30,886 nt of DNA from an uncultured Oscillospiraceae bacterium (GCA_910587835.1 CAJUNQ010000038.1:1-30886); one strand, 5' to 3'; numbered from the stretch's first letter, positions 1 through 8,242 are shown. Made by a program: numbers and translations. Notes: generated by a model from the sequence alone, not told the origin.

Positions 1-36
1 GACTTTCTGACGAGCGTTTCGCTCTTGGAGCTGTAA
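1..36 (+). CDS. C-terminal end of an upstream gene (partial)
   Basis: Reading frame 1 from the first base gives DFLTSVSLLEL followed by TAA at 34-36. This is compatible with the tail of a gene that begins outside the window, on the same strand as the purine genes that follow. In many Firmicutes purN lies just before the AICAR/IMP steps, so purN is a possibility, but eleven residues cannot establish identity. Only the open frame and stop are seen; the gene assignment is a guess from context. Confidence 0.3.
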   Translation, partial: DFLTSVSLLEL

Positions 37-143
37 ATCAGACCATTGCCTACCCATTCTAACAGCTTTGGCATGAGATGTCCCAAGCCTGTGGCTGGCT
101 GCCACATATATGGGGCAAATATATTGTAACAGGAGCTGTCAGC

Positions 144-875
144 ATGAAAGCCATCAACATTTTTGAGGACCTGAAAGGCAACGCGTACCCCGGCCGGGGC
201 ATTGTCATCGGCCAGAGCGGGGACGGCAGGCAGGCTGTCACCGCCTATTTCATTATGGGCCGCAGCGTCAACAGCCGCAACCGGGTCTTTGTTAGCGAGG
301 GGGAAAACCTGCGCACCCAGGCCCACGACCCGGCTCTGCTCACGGACCCCTCGCTGGTCATCTACTACCCGGTGCGCACTTATAACGGAGGCCTCATTGT
401 CACCAACGGGGACCAGACCGACACCATTCACGACTATATTGCCGCCCACCCGGATTGCCCGGTATCCGGGGCTTTTCAGCAGGCCCTGCTCACCCGCACC
501 TATGAGCCGGACCCGCCCATCTACACCCCCCGCATCTCTGGTGTGATGGAGCTGAAGGACGGATACCGCTACCGGCTGTCCATCCTCAAGGGCGGACAGG
601 TCCGGGAGGGGGCTCCCGCCGCCTTGCGCCAGTTCTTCGACTATGAGCCTGTGCCGGGGGTGGGGCATTTCATCCACACCTATCAGGGAGACGGCGACCC
701 GGTGCCCTCCTTTGCGGGTGAGCCCAAGGCCGCGGCCCTCTCTGGGGACATTGACAGCTTTACAAACAGCCTGTGGGAGAGCCTGAATGAGGACAACAAG
801 GTCTCGCTGTTTGTGCGGTGTATTGACCTGGAAACCGGCGCGGCAGAGACCCGGGTGGTCAACAAGAACCAGTAA
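144..875 (+). CDS. purO: IMP cyclohydrolase, PurO-like family
   Basis: The predicted product (243 aa) resembles the archaeal-type IMP cyclohydrolase family (PF07826), which closes FAICAR to IMP in the last step of purine synthesis, in the cytosol. Family-like features are the N-terminal YPGRGIVIG segment and MGRSVNSRNRVF near residues 57-68. The chosen ATG has AGGAG at 131-135 with 8 nt spacing. An in-frame ATG at 78 would add 22 residues that look like non-coding sequence. The next gene is an AICAR formyltransferase lacking its own cyclohydrolase domain, so the two together replace bifunctional PurH. The family call is from recognised motifs, not from a database search. Confidence 0.85.
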   Translation: MKAINIFEDLKGNAYPGRGIVIGQSGDGRQAVTAYFIMGRSVNSRNRVFVSEGENLRTQAHDPALLTDPSLVIYYPVRTYNGGLIVTNGDQTDTIHDYIAAHPDCPVSGAFQQALLTRTYEPDPPIYTPRISGVMELKDGYRYRLSILKGGQVREGAPAALRQFFDYEPVPGVGHFIHTYQGDGDPVPSFAGEPKAAALSGDIDSFTNSLWESLNEDNKVSLFVRCIDLETGAAETRVVNKNQ

Positions 876-1047
876 GGCGCGGACAGGCCTCAGCAAAGCT
901 TAGACATTTTTGGGCCTCTGACAGCCGGCTTCATGGAAGACGAGGACAAAAACCTTCCAAAGTCCTTTCATCTTCCTGGGCCGGTGCGGTCTGGAAGCGG
1001 TTTCATTCTTTTTCTGTCTACTACTTTTTTTAGAAAGGCTGGTCAAC

Positions 1048-2226
1048 ATGGCAAACGAAATCTCTCTGAAATATGGCTGCAACCCCAATCAAAAGCCCTC
1101 CCGCATCTTCATGCAGGAGGGCGGCGAGCTGCCTGTGCAGGTGCTCAACGGCAAGCCCGGCTATATCAACTTTCTGGACGCCTTCAACAGCTGGCAGCTG
1201 GTCCGGGAGCTGAAAGCAGCCACCGGCCTGCCCGCCGCAGCCTCCTTCAAGCATGTAAGCCCTGCCGGCGCGGCGGTGTATGTGCCCCTTAGCGACACTC
1301 TGAAGAAAATCTACTTTGTGGACGATCTGGAGCTCTCCCCCATTGCCAGCGCCTATGCCGCCGCCCGGGGGGCTGACCGCATGTCCTCTTACGGCGACTG
1401 GGCCGCCCTCTCTGACGTGTGCGACAAGGAGACCGCCGCTTTGCTGGCCCGGGAGGTCTCCGACGGCATCATTGCCCCCGGCTACACCGAGGAGGCCCTG
1501 GCCATTCTCAAAACCAAGCGCAAGGGGAACTACAATGTGGTGCAGATCGACGAGAATTACATCCCCGCCCCCATTGAGCACAAGGACGTGTTCGGCGTCA
1601 CCTTTGAGCAGGGCCGTAACGAGCTGGTCATCAACGGGGACATGCTGAACGACCTGCCCACTGCCAACAAGTCCCTCTCCGATGAGGCCAAGCGGGACCT
1701 GGTGGTCTCCCTGATTACCCTGAAGTACACCCAGTCCAACTCTGTGTGCTATGTAAAGAACGGCCAGGCCATCGGCGTGGGGGCCGGCCAGCAAAGCCGG
1801 GTCCACTGCACCCGGCTGGCAGGCAACAAGGCCGATAACTGGTATCTGCGTCAGTCCCCCCGGGTGCTGGAACTGCCCTTTAAGCCGGACATCCGCCGGC
1901 CGGACCGGGACAACACCATTGACGTGTACATCTCCGACGACTATATGGACGTGCTGGCGGACGGCCAGTGGGAGAACTTCTTCACTGTAAAGCCCGAGCC
2001 CTTTACCCGTGAGCAGCGCCGTGCCTGGCTAAACGGTATGAGCGGCGTGGCCCTGGGCTCCGATGCCTTCTTCCCCTTTGGGGACAACATTGAGCGAGCC
2101 CACAAGTCCGGGGTGGAGTTTATCGCCCAGCCCGGCGGGTCCATCCGTGACGATAATGTCATCGAGGTTTGCGACAAGTATGGCATTGCCATGGCCTTTA
2201 CAGGCATCCGGCTGTTCCATCACTAA
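1048..2226 (+). CDS. purH: Stand-alone AICAR formyltransferase (AICARFT)
   Basis: This enzyme transfers a formyl group from 10-formyl-tetrahydrofolate to AICAR, giving FAICAR. The 392-residue product covers only the formyltransferase half of PurH; the N-terminal cyclohydrolase (MGS-like) domain is absent. The catalytic Lys-His pair is seen as SFKHVSPAGAAV (K68, H69). Other family blocks are RGADRMSS, SDGIIAPGY, KYTQSNSVCY, GAGQQSR, SSDAFFPF-like GSDAFFPFGDN and the C-terminal RLFHH. KHVSPAGAAV and RLFHH match the wording of eukaryotic ATIC as I recall it, rather than the KHANPCG form of E. coli PurH. The ATG follows a modest AGAAAGG site. A 172-nt gap without an obvious terminator separates it from purO, so co-transcription is likely. 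Confidence 0.95.
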   Translation: MANEISLKYGCNPNQKPSRIFMQEGGELPVQVLNGKPGYINFLDAFNSWQLVRELKAATGLPAAASFKHVSPAGAAVYVPLSDTLKKIYFVDDLELSPIASAYAAARGADRMSSYGDWAALSDVCDKETAALLAREVSDGIIAPGYTEEALAILKTKRKGNYNVVQIDENYIPAPIEHKDVFGVTFEQGRNELVINGDMLNDLPTANKSLSDEAKRDLVVSLITLKYTQSNSVCYVKNGQAIGVGAGQQSRVHCTRLAGNKADNWYLRQSPRVLELPFKPDIRRPDRDNTIDVYISDDYMDVLADGQWENFFTVKPEPFTREQRRAWLNGMSGVALGSDAFFPFGDNIERAHKSGVEFIAQPGGSIRDDNVIEVCDKYGIAMAFTGIRLFHH

Positions 2227-2269
2227 GCCGCTGCGGACCGGCAACAGGCCGCGAAAGGAGGGAACGCCG

Positions 2270-2656
2270 GTGTTTATACAACAGGACTGGCTGATGCGGC
2301 AGATTGAGATGATGGTCTCCACTGTTCTGCGGCTGGCGGGCTTGGAGCTTTCTCAGGAATCCGCCCAGGGGGAGGAGCTCCGCCAAAGCGGCTCGGACTG
2401 GCTGGAACAGGAGCTGACCAGTCTGCTGAACCAGGGCCGGCTGGGAGAGGCGGAGGATCTTCTTTTTGAGCATCTGAAGCCCGGAGACAAGGACGCGCTT
2501 GCTGCCGCGCTGGGCTTTTATCAGCAGGCCAACGCCCTGACAGACGCGGAGCTGGAAGCCCAGGACTTTACCCGGGAGGAGCTCATGGAGGGGTTGGAGC
2601 AGGCGGTCAAGCGGTACGGCCTGTGCTTTCCGGGATTGGGCCCGGCGGAGCTGTAA
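2270..2656 (+). CDS. Small conserved protein, possibly DUF6483 family
   Basis: The predicted product (128 aa) is acidic, helix-rich and soluble-looking, beginning with QQDWLMRQIEMMVSTVLRLAG. This N-terminal pattern resembles DUF6483 proteins of Firmicutes as I remember them; function is unknown. The GTG start at 2270 is chosen because AAAGGAGGG at 2254-2262 lies 7 nt upstream. An open frame continues upstream into purH but lacks a comparable site. It begins 43 nt after the purH stop and ends 23 nt before the next gene, so it is probably translated from the purine transcript. No catalytic motif is visible. Confidence 0.75.
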   Translation: MFIQQDWLMRQIEMMVSTVLRLAGLELSQESAQGEELRQSGSDWLEQELTSLLNQGRLGEAEDLLFEHLKPGDKDALAAALGFYQQANALTDAELEAQDFTREELMEGLEQAVKRYGLCFPGLGPAEL

Positions 2657-2679
2657 GAAAAACGAAGGGAGGTTGGCCC

Positions 2680-3072
2680 ATGCGCAAGGCTATTTTCTGG
2701 GACTCGGCTATTCTGCTCCCCCGCCCGGAGGCTGCCGGGACCCTGGCCATGTGTGCCTATGGCCAGTGGAAAAACTACCTGCTGGGCACGGAGCCGGATT
2801 TTCTTCAGCAGGAGCCCTTTCTGGCCCGGTTCTTTTCCGGGGAGCTGGTCCTGCCCCCCGAGGGCCTTGGCGGGCCCCAGTTCTTCCGGGCAGCGGAGCG
2901 GACCGCCAAATTTCCCACCCTGGTGTATCTGGCCACCGGAGAGCCCTCCGCCCTGGTGCGGGCCCTGAAAGCGGGCTGGCACGGGGCCTATCTGGCAAAG
3001 CCGGGGGTTCCCCATCTGGGGGCTGACATTACCGCCCTGTCACTGGCGGAGATTGGCAGACGGCTTTTGTAA
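2680..3072 (+). CDS. Hypothetical protein in purine cluster
   Basis: The predicted product (130 aa) starts MRKAIFWDSAILLPRP and has no motif I can assign. GAAGGGAGG at 2664-2672 is 7 nt before the ATG, which decides the start. No signal peptide or clear membrane segment is seen. The middle carries several aromatic residues and the C-terminus is helical (ALSLAEIGRRLL). It lies between the small DUF6483-like gene and purD, tightly spaced after the former, which argues that it is a real gene in the same transcript. Its codon choice (strong G/C third positions) is like its neighbours. Confidence 0.7.
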   Translation: MRKAIFWDSAILLPRPEAAGTLAMCAYGQWKNYLLGTEPDFLQQEPFLARFFSGELVLPPEGLGGPQFFRAAERTAKFPTLVYLATGEPSALVRALKAGWHGAYLAKPGVPHLGADITALSLAEIGRRLL

Positions 3073-3134
3073 GAGCCTGTATTCATAGCAAGGAACACAA
3101 GCTCTACACTACATAGAGGAAAGAAGGTATCGGC

Positions 3135-4409
3135 ATGGATATATTAGTCATCGGCAGCGGCGGACGGGAGCACGCCATTATCCGCAAGCTGCGGCAGAGC
3201 CCCCGGGTGGGCAGGCTCTACTGCGCCCCAGGCAACGGGGGCATTGCCCAGGACGCGGAGTGTTGCCCTGTAAACGCCATGGACAAGGCTGGTATGCTGG
3301 CTCTGGCCAAGGAAAAGGCCGTGGACCTGGTGTTTGTGGCCCCGGACGACCCTTTGGGCGCAGGCATGGTGGACTATCTGGAGGAGGGAGGCTTTCTCTG
3401 CTACGGCCCCAACTGTCAGGCTGCGCAGATTGAGAGCAGCAAGGTGTTCTCCAAAAATCTCATGAAGAAATACGGCATTCCCACTGCCGGGTATGAGGTG
3501 TTCGACGACCCTGCCGCCGCGCTGGCCTACATCAAGTCCCAGAACCAATACCCTGCCGTCATCAAGGCCGACGGCCTGGCGGTGGGCAAGGGGGTGGTCA
3601 TTGCCCAGAACGAGAAGGAAGCGGCGGAGGCTCTGCACAGCCTGATGGAAGACAAAATTTTTGGCGACTCCGGCAACCGGGTGGTGGTAGAGGAGTTCCT
3701 TACCGGCCCCGAGGTGACGGTGCTGGCCTTTACCGACGGCAAGGTCATGCGGCCCATGGCGGCCTCTATGGACCACAAGCGGGCTCATGACGGAGACCAG
3801 GGCCCCAACACCGGCGGCATGGGCACCATTGCCCCCACCCCCCTGTACACCGAGGAAATTGCCCAGACCTGCATGGAAAAAATCTTTATGCCCACCATGG
3901 AGGCCATGAACGCCGAGGGCCGGCCCTTCAAGGGCTGCCTGTACTTTGGACTGATGCTCACCCCCCAGGGCCCCAAGGTGATTGAGTACAACAGCCGCTT
4001 CGGCGACCCGGAGGCCCAGGTGGTGCTCCCTCTGCTGGAAACGGATTTTGCCGAGATTGTGGAGGCCACTGCCCGAGGAACGCTGGGGGATGTGGACATC
4101 CGATGGTCCAAGGAGGCCTGCGCCTGCGTCATTCTGGCCAGCGGCGGCTACCCCGGCGGGTATGAGAAGGGCAAGGCTATCACCGGCCTGGACGAAAAGG
4201 GTCAGGCTGAGGGCGTGGAGGTGATTCACGCGGGCACCCAGTACGAAAACGGCGGCTTTGCCACCAGCGGGGGCCGGGTGCTGGGCATTACCGCCAAGGC
4301 CCCTACCTTGGAGGAGGCCCTGAGCAGGGCCTACGCGGCGGCGGACCGGATTCACTTTGAGGGCTGCTTCTGCCGCAGGGACATTGGCGCCCGGGCACTG
4401 GGCCGCTGA
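3135..4409 (+). CDS. purD: Phosphoribosylamine-glycine ligase (GAR synthetase)
   Basis: This ATP-grasp enzyme joins 5-phosphoribosylamine to glycine, step two of purine synthesis. The 424 residues are the usual length. The N-terminal domain begins MDILVIGSGGREHAI. The ATP-grasp core includes PAVIKADGLAVGKGVV, VVVEEFLTGPEVTVL and DHKRAHDGDQGPNTGGMG. The metal- and substrate-binding block EYNSRFGDPEAQVVLP and the C-terminal RRDIGARAL are also present. The usual GPE-type segment reads VAPDDPLGAGMVDYL, a mild variant. GAGGAAAGAAGG precedes the ATG. It lies in the plus-strand purine cluster, 62 nt after the preceding small gene. Confidence 0.97.
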   Translation: MDILVIGSGGREHAIIRKLRQSPRVGRLYCAPGNGGIAQDAECCPVNAMDKAGMLALAKEKAVDLVFVAPDDPLGAGMVDYLEEGGFLCYGPNCQAAQIESSKVFSKNLMKKYGIPTAGYEVFDDPAAALAYIKSQNQYPAVIKADGLAVGKGVVIAQNEKEAAEALHSLMEDKIFGDSGNRVVVEEFLTGPEVTVLAFTDGKVMRPMAASMDHKRAHDGDQGPNTGGMGTIAPTPLYTEEIAQTCMEKIFMPTMEAMNAEGRPFKGCLYFGLMLTPQGPKVIEYNSRFGDPEAQVVLPLLETDFAEIVEATARGTLGDVDIRWSKEACACVILASGGYPGGYEKGKAITGLDEKGQAEGVEVIHAGTQYENGGFATSGGRVLGITAKAPTLEEALSRAYAAADRIHFEGCFCRRDIGARALGR

Positions 4410-4427
4410 GCCTGAAAGGAGAACCCT

Positions 4428-5957
4428 ATGCAGGAGCTGAAATGTCCCAACTGCGGCAAGGTGTTCCAGGTAGACGAGGCGGGCTATGCCCAGATCGTCC
4501 AGCAGGTGCGGGGAGAGGAATTTGACAGAGAACTGCGCGGCCGGGAGGCCGCTTTGAAGGACCAGCACCAGAAGGACCTGAAAATGGCCCAGGCTGACAG
4601 GGAGCAGGCCCTCATCCAGGCCAGGGCCCAGAACGCCCAGGCTTTAGCTGAGAAGGACCGGCTCATCACCCAGCTTCATGAGCAGCTTAAGCAGAGCGGC
4701 ACGGAGAAGGAGCTGGCAGTCACCCAGGCTGTCACCGAAAAGGACCAGGAGCGCACCGACGCTCTGTCCAAGAAGGAGGCGGAGCTGGCAGAGCGGGACA
4801 AACGTATTGCCCAGCTGGAAAGCCAGCTTAAGCAGAGCGGCACGGAGAGAACCCTGGCGGTCACCCAGGCTGAGTCGAAAAAGGACCAGGAACGCTCGGA
4901 CGCGATTGCCAAGAAGGACGCGCAGCTGGCAGAACAGGAAAAGCGCATTCTGGAGCTGGAAAGCCAGCTGAAAAACAGCGGCAGTGAGAAGGAGCTGGCG
5001 GTTACACAGGCGAAAAACGCGGCCGAGCAAGCGCAAAAAGAGCAGGAGCTGGAAATCATCCGCCTAAAGGGCCGGCTCTCCAACGAGCAGTCAGAGAGTC
5101 AGCTGAAGGAGAAGGCTCTGAAAGAGCAGTATGAGGCCCAGCTGAAAGCCAAGGATGAGCAGATCGAGTATTATAAGGACTTCAAGGCCCGGCAGAGCAC
5201 CAAAATGGTGGGCGAAAGCCTGGAACAGCACTGTCAGAACCAGTTTAACCAGCTGCGCATGACAGCCTTTCCCAACGCCTATTTTGAGAAGGACAACGAT
5301 GCCCGCACCGGCAGCAAGGGGGATTTCATCTTTCGGGAGAGCGAGGACGGGACTGAGTTCATCTCTATTATGTTCGAGATGAAGAACGAGATGGAGGAGA
5401 CCGCCACCAAGCACAGAAACGAGGATTTCTTCAAGGAGCTGGACAAGGACCGCCGGGAAAAGGGCTGCGAGTACGCGGTGCTGGTGTCTCTGCTGGAGGC
5501 GGACAATGATTTCTACAACAGCGGCATTGCAGACGTGTCCTACCGGTATGAGAAGATGTATGTGGTGCGGCCCCAGTTCTTTATCCCCATCATCACTTTG
5601 CTGCGCAACGCTGCTCGGAACTCCCTGAAATACCAGCGGGAGCTCCGGGAGGTACGGAGCCAGCAGATTGACGTGGAGAACTTTGAGGACGCCATGAACG
5701 ACTTCAAGGACAAGTTCGGACGGAACTACCGGCTGGCCAGCGAGAAATTCAAAACAGCTATTGATGAGATTGACAAATCCATCCAGCACCTGCAAAAAAT
5801 CAAGGACAATCTGCTGGGCTCGGAAAACAATCTGCGCCTGGCAAACCAGAAGGCGGAAGACCTGACCATCAAGCGGCTGACCAAGAACGCCCCCTCGGTG
5901 CGGGCCATGTTTGAGGAACAGCGGCAGACCCGTCTGGGGCAGGAGGAGGCTCCATGA
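4428..5957 (+). CDS. DUF2130 protein with coiled coil and nuclease-like domain
   Basis: The 509-residue product has three parts. A short N-terminal segment has CPNCGKVF, half of a zinc-ribbon-like motif, with no second CxxC nearby. A long charged coiled coil spans about residues 30-245 and contains a tandem repeat. The C-terminal DUF2130 domain spans about 245-430. That domain has GSKGDFIF followed by ISIMFEMKNEM, a D...ExK arrangement expected of PD-(D/E)XK nuclease folds. The C-terminal tail is again helical. The biological role of the family is not known to me; a nucleic-acid-related role is inferred from the ExK pattern only. AAAGGAG lies 7 nt before the ATG. It starts 18 nt after purD and its stop overlaps the next start (ATGA). 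Confidence 0.88.
   Translation: MQELKCPNCGKVFQVDEAGYAQIVQQVRGEEFDRELRGREAALKDQHQKDLKMAQADREQALIQARAQNAQALAEKDRLITQLHEQLKQSGTEKELAVTQAVTEKDQERTDALSKKEAELAERDKRIAQLESQLKQSGTERTLAVTQAESKKDQERSDAIAKKDAQLAEQEKRILELESQLKNSGSEKELAVTQAKNAAEQAQKEQELEIIRLKGRLSNEQSESQLKEKALKEQYEAQLKAKDEQIEYYKDFKARQSTKMVGESLEQHCQNQFNQLRMTAFPNAYFEKDNDARTGSKGDFIFRESEDGTEFISIMFEMKNEMEETATKHRNEDFFKELDKDRREKGCEYAVLVSLLEADNDFYNSGIADVSYRYEKMYVVRPQFFIPIITLLRNAARNSLKYQRELREVRSQQIDVENFEDAMNDFKDKFGRNYRLASEKFKTAIDEIDKSIQHLQKIKDNLLGSENNLRLANQKAEDLTIKRLTKNAPSVRAMFEEQRQTRLGQEEAP
4653..5045 (+). repeat. 141-bp tandem repeat inside the DUF2130 coiled coil
   Basis: The stretch AGCTTAAGCAGAGCGGCACG at 4684 recurs at 4825, and a diverged form begins at 4966, a period of exactly 141 bp (47 codons). 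Units are about 4653-4793, 4794-4934 and a partial third unit from 4935. Each contains an S-Q-L-K-x-SG-x-E-(K/R) block followed by LAVTQA and then a KKD/KKE-rich stretch. The first two units are nearly identical in DNA over more than 20 bp, suggesting recent duplication. Confidence 0.85.
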
Positions 5958-6643
5958 CCTGGCGGAACGTGCTTTTGACCGACTCCGGCTTCTTTGACCC
6001 CTTTGACCTGCGCAAGCCCCTTGCTCCCATTGTAGAGCGATTCAACCGCATGTTGGAAAAGCCTCTCTCCCAGGCCCGGGTTCTGTTGATCCCCGCCGCG
6101 GCCTGCGACAGCCAGGCCCGGTATCTGGCAGCGGTCCAGCGGTGGGAGCTGGAGCAGTTGGGCGTTCTGCCTGAACACATCACCATTTACGAATTGGACG
6201 GCTCTCTGGCTGAAGGGGAGGTCATGACCTACGACGTAATGTTTTTTACCGGCGGATGGGCGGAACACCTGCTGCGGCTTGTAAAAAGCACAGGGTTTGA
6301 CGCTGTCATCCAACGCTTTGTGTCTGCCAACAAGGTCTATGTGGGCGTAAGTGCGGGCAGTGTGCTGGCAACGCCGAACATCATGGGCTGCTTTGGCGGC
6401 GCGGACGACCCGGAGACTGCTGCCCTTGGCCTGGTCAACGCCTATATTGACTGCCACTGCGATATGCAGCCGGATCTGGCTCCCAAGGCCTTGCCCCTCC
6501 CCCATGTGATGCTCCACTTCAACCAGGCCCTGGCAGTCAACGGCGCTGGGTATGAGCTCATCGAGGATGCCGGCGCCCGCCACACCATCGACTGGTCCAG
6601 TCCTCCTGTCGTGGGCGTCGACGTGTTCCAAATTCAACTATAG
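5954..6643 (+). CDS. Peptidase S51 (dipeptidase E-like)
   Basis: The predicted product (229 aa) belongs to the class I glutamine-amidotransferase-like fold group of peptidase E (S51), whose members release Asp from dipeptides or degrade cyanophycin. The nucleophile elbow is GVSAGSVLA with Ser133. A histidine at about 168 (DCHCDMQ) fits the catalytic position. FFTGGWAEHLLRL corresponds to the conserved GGN/GGW turn before the nucleophile. No signal peptide is seen, so a cytoplasmic location is likely. The start codon overlaps the DUF2130 stop in ATGA, indicating translational coupling. The precise substrate cannot be read from the sequence. Confidence 0.82.
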   Translation: MTWRNVLLTDSGFFDPFDLRKPLAPIVERFNRMLEKPLSQARVLLIPAAACDSQARYLAAVQRWELEQLGVLPEHITIYELDGSLAEGEVMTYDVMFFTGGWAEHLLRLVKSTGFDAVIQRFVSANKVYVGVSAGSVLATPNIMGCFGGADDPETAALGLVNAYIDCHCDMQPDLAPKALPLPHVMLHFNQALAVNGAGYELIEDAGARHTIDWSSPPVVGVDVFQIQL

Positions 6644-6671
6644 CATAAAGATATGGAAGGAGTACATTAAA

Positions 6672-7955
6672 ATGAAAGCACCTATTACCTTTGCCATCTG
6701 CGGCTTCGGCGACCGGGGCAGCACCTATGCCTCCATGCAGGAGCTATTCCCCGGTCGGATGAAAGTGGTGGCCGTGGCGGACCTGAACCCCAGCAAGGTC
6801 AAAAAGGCCCAGGCACTCTATGACATTCCCGATGAGAACTGCTTTGCAAGCGGAGAGGAAATGCTGGCCCACGAAAAGCTGGCCGACGTGATGATCGTCT
6901 CTACCATGGACCGCCAGCATGTGGACCATGCCATTCCCGCCTTGGAGCGGGGCTATCATGTGCTGATGGAGAAGCCCATCTCCCCTGACATTAACAAGTG
7001 CCGGGAGATTCTCAAGGCCTCTGCCGCCCACCCGGACCAGCACGTGATTCTCTGCCATGTGCTGCGCTACACCCTGTTCTTCAACACCCTGAAGGACCTG
7101 ATTGACAGCGGCAAAATCGGGGACATTGTCAGCATGGTCGCCACAGAGAATGTGGGATACTGGCACCAGGCCCACAGCTTTGTCCGGGGCAACTGGCGCA
7201 ACTCCAATGAGACCAGCCCCATGATTTTGCAGAAGTCCTGCCATGACATGGACATTCTCACCTGGCTTATGGGCAAAAAGTGCAAGTCTGTCTCCTCGGT
7301 GGGTGGGCTGCGGCTGTTCCGGGAGGAGTGCGCCCCCGAGGGCTCCGCCGCCCGGTGCCTGGACTGCAAGGTGAAGGACAGCTGCCTGTTTGACGCGGAA
7401 AAAATCTACCTCACCAGCGAGAAGACCGGCCTGCTGAAGGGCAGCAGCTGGATCAGCTCTGTGCTCAGCGTGGAGAACACCCCCGAGTCCACCTACGAGG
7501 CTCTGCGCACCGGCCCCTACGGCCGCTGTGTCTACCACTGCGACAACAATGTGGTGGACCATCAGCAGACCAACCTGCTTATGGAGGACGGCAGCACCAT
7601 CCACTTCACCATGTGCGCCTTTACCGAGGACTGCTACCGGACCTTCCGGGCCATGGGCACCCTGGGAGAGATTGAGGCGGACATGAAGACCAATACCATC
7701 CGTCTGCGGGAGTTCGGCAAGGCGGAGGAGGTGGTGGACCTGAAGGCCATGAGCGGCGACCTGAAGGGCCACGGCGGCGGCGACAGCGGCATTATCTCTG
7801 ACCTGCTGGACATGCTCCTGGAGGACGCGCCCCCCACCCAGCGGACTACCACCCTGAAGAACTCCATGGAGAGCCACTACATCGCCCTGGCCGCAGAGGA
7901 GTCCCGGCTGGCGGAAGGGCTTTCCATCAATCTGGAAGAATTCCGGAACAAATAA
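6672..7955 (+). CDS. Gfo/Idh/MocA family oxidoreductase with Cys4 cluster
   Basis: This is an NAD(P)-dependent sugar- or cyclitol-type dehydrogenase (427 aa). The N-terminal Rossmann fold starts FAICGFGDRGS, the cofactor-site EKP is at residues 100-102, and the catalytic-domain motif SCHDMDILTWLMG is at 189-201. Between the sheet strands lies a four-cysteine patch, C220-x8-C-x2-C-x5-C238, which occurs in a subset of this family and could bind a metal. GGAAGGAG at 6655-6662 fixes the ATG at 6672, because the frame extends upstream without a better site. It is 28 nt after the peptidase gene and is followed by a hairpin at 8027. The substrate is unknown. Confidence 0.9.
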   Translation: MKAPITFAICGFGDRGSTYASMQELFPGRMKVVAVADLNPSKVKKAQALYDIPDENCFASGEEMLAHEKLADVMIVSTMDRQHVDHAIPALERGYHVLMEKPISPDINKCREILKASAAHPDQHVILCHVLRYTLFFNTLKDLIDSGKIGDIVSMVATENVGYWHQAHSFVRGNWRNSNETSPMILQKSCHDMDILTWLMGKKCKSVSSVGGLRLFREECAPEGSAARCLDCKVKDSCLFDAEKIYLTSEKTGLLKGSSWISSVLSVENTPESTYEALRTGPYGRCVYHCDNNVVDHQQTNLLMEDGSTIHFTMCAFTEDCYRTFRAMGTLGEIEADMKTNTIRLREFGKAEEVVDLKAMSGDLKGHGGGDSGIISDLLDMLLEDAPPTQRTTTLKNSMESHYIALAAEESRLAEGLSINLEEFRNK

Positions 7956-8026
7956 TGCTGCTATTCGGCTGAGCCGCCCGGCTGGTTTAAAACGATAAGC
8001 CTGTTGAAAGTCACAGAAAAAATAGT

Positions 8027-8063
8027 ACCGCTCTCTCTGTCCAGTGGGGACAGAGAGGGCGGT
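8027..8063 (+). terminator. Hairpin terminator after the oxidoreductase, repeat copy 1
   Basis: The arms at 8027-8042 and 8048-8063 form a 16-bp stem with a five-base loop, followed by ATTTTG. The only non-Watson-Crick pair is a U-G wobble when transcribed on the plus strand; on the minus strand it would be an A-C mismatch. This favours use on the plus strand. The sequence is nearly the same as the hairpin at 8243-8277. Confidence 0.65.
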
Positions 8064-8125
8064 ATTTTGAATAAGCTGTATCGCAGGAGTTAAAGCGCAC
8101 CGGATGATCGGACTTCCCCCAAAAT

Positions 8126-8168
8126 GCGGCTCCTCCATCCAGTCGGGATAGAAAGGGACGCGCTTTTT
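8126..8168 (+). repeat. Degenerate third copy of the hairpin repeat
   Basis: The sequence CATCCAGTCGGGATAGAAAG resembles the loop-proximal part of the two flanking hairpins (CTGTCCAGTGGGGACAGAGA). The outer bases GCG and CGC can pair, and TTTTT follows on the plus strand. The stem is imperfect, so this may be a decayed copy or a backup terminator. Confidence 0.5.
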
Positions 8169-8242
8169 ATTATGCCACCATTCTGTTCTATAAAGTATGG
8201 TGGCGGGTCTTGAGTACACTGGCTGATTGGATTCCAAAAAAG

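Noticed and set aside
876..1047. Possible riboswitch in the 172-nt gap between purO and purH
   Set aside because: No conserved purine riboswitch core or convincing hairpin set could be made; the ribosome binding site is free.
1030..1806. A minus-strand frame of 258 codons opposite purH
   Set aside because: Antisense shadow of the AICARFT gene with no start signal.
3144..4568. A 474-codon open frame on the minus strand opposite purD
   Set aside because: It mirrors the GC-rich third positions of purD, has no ribosome binding site and has low-complexity His/Gly/Leu-rich composition.
6744..8237. A 497-codon minus-strand frame across the oxidoreductase and the hairpin repeats
   Set aside because: It is a shadow of the true gene; the part outside the gene translates the hairpin repeat (NTALSVPTGQR-like) and has no family match.
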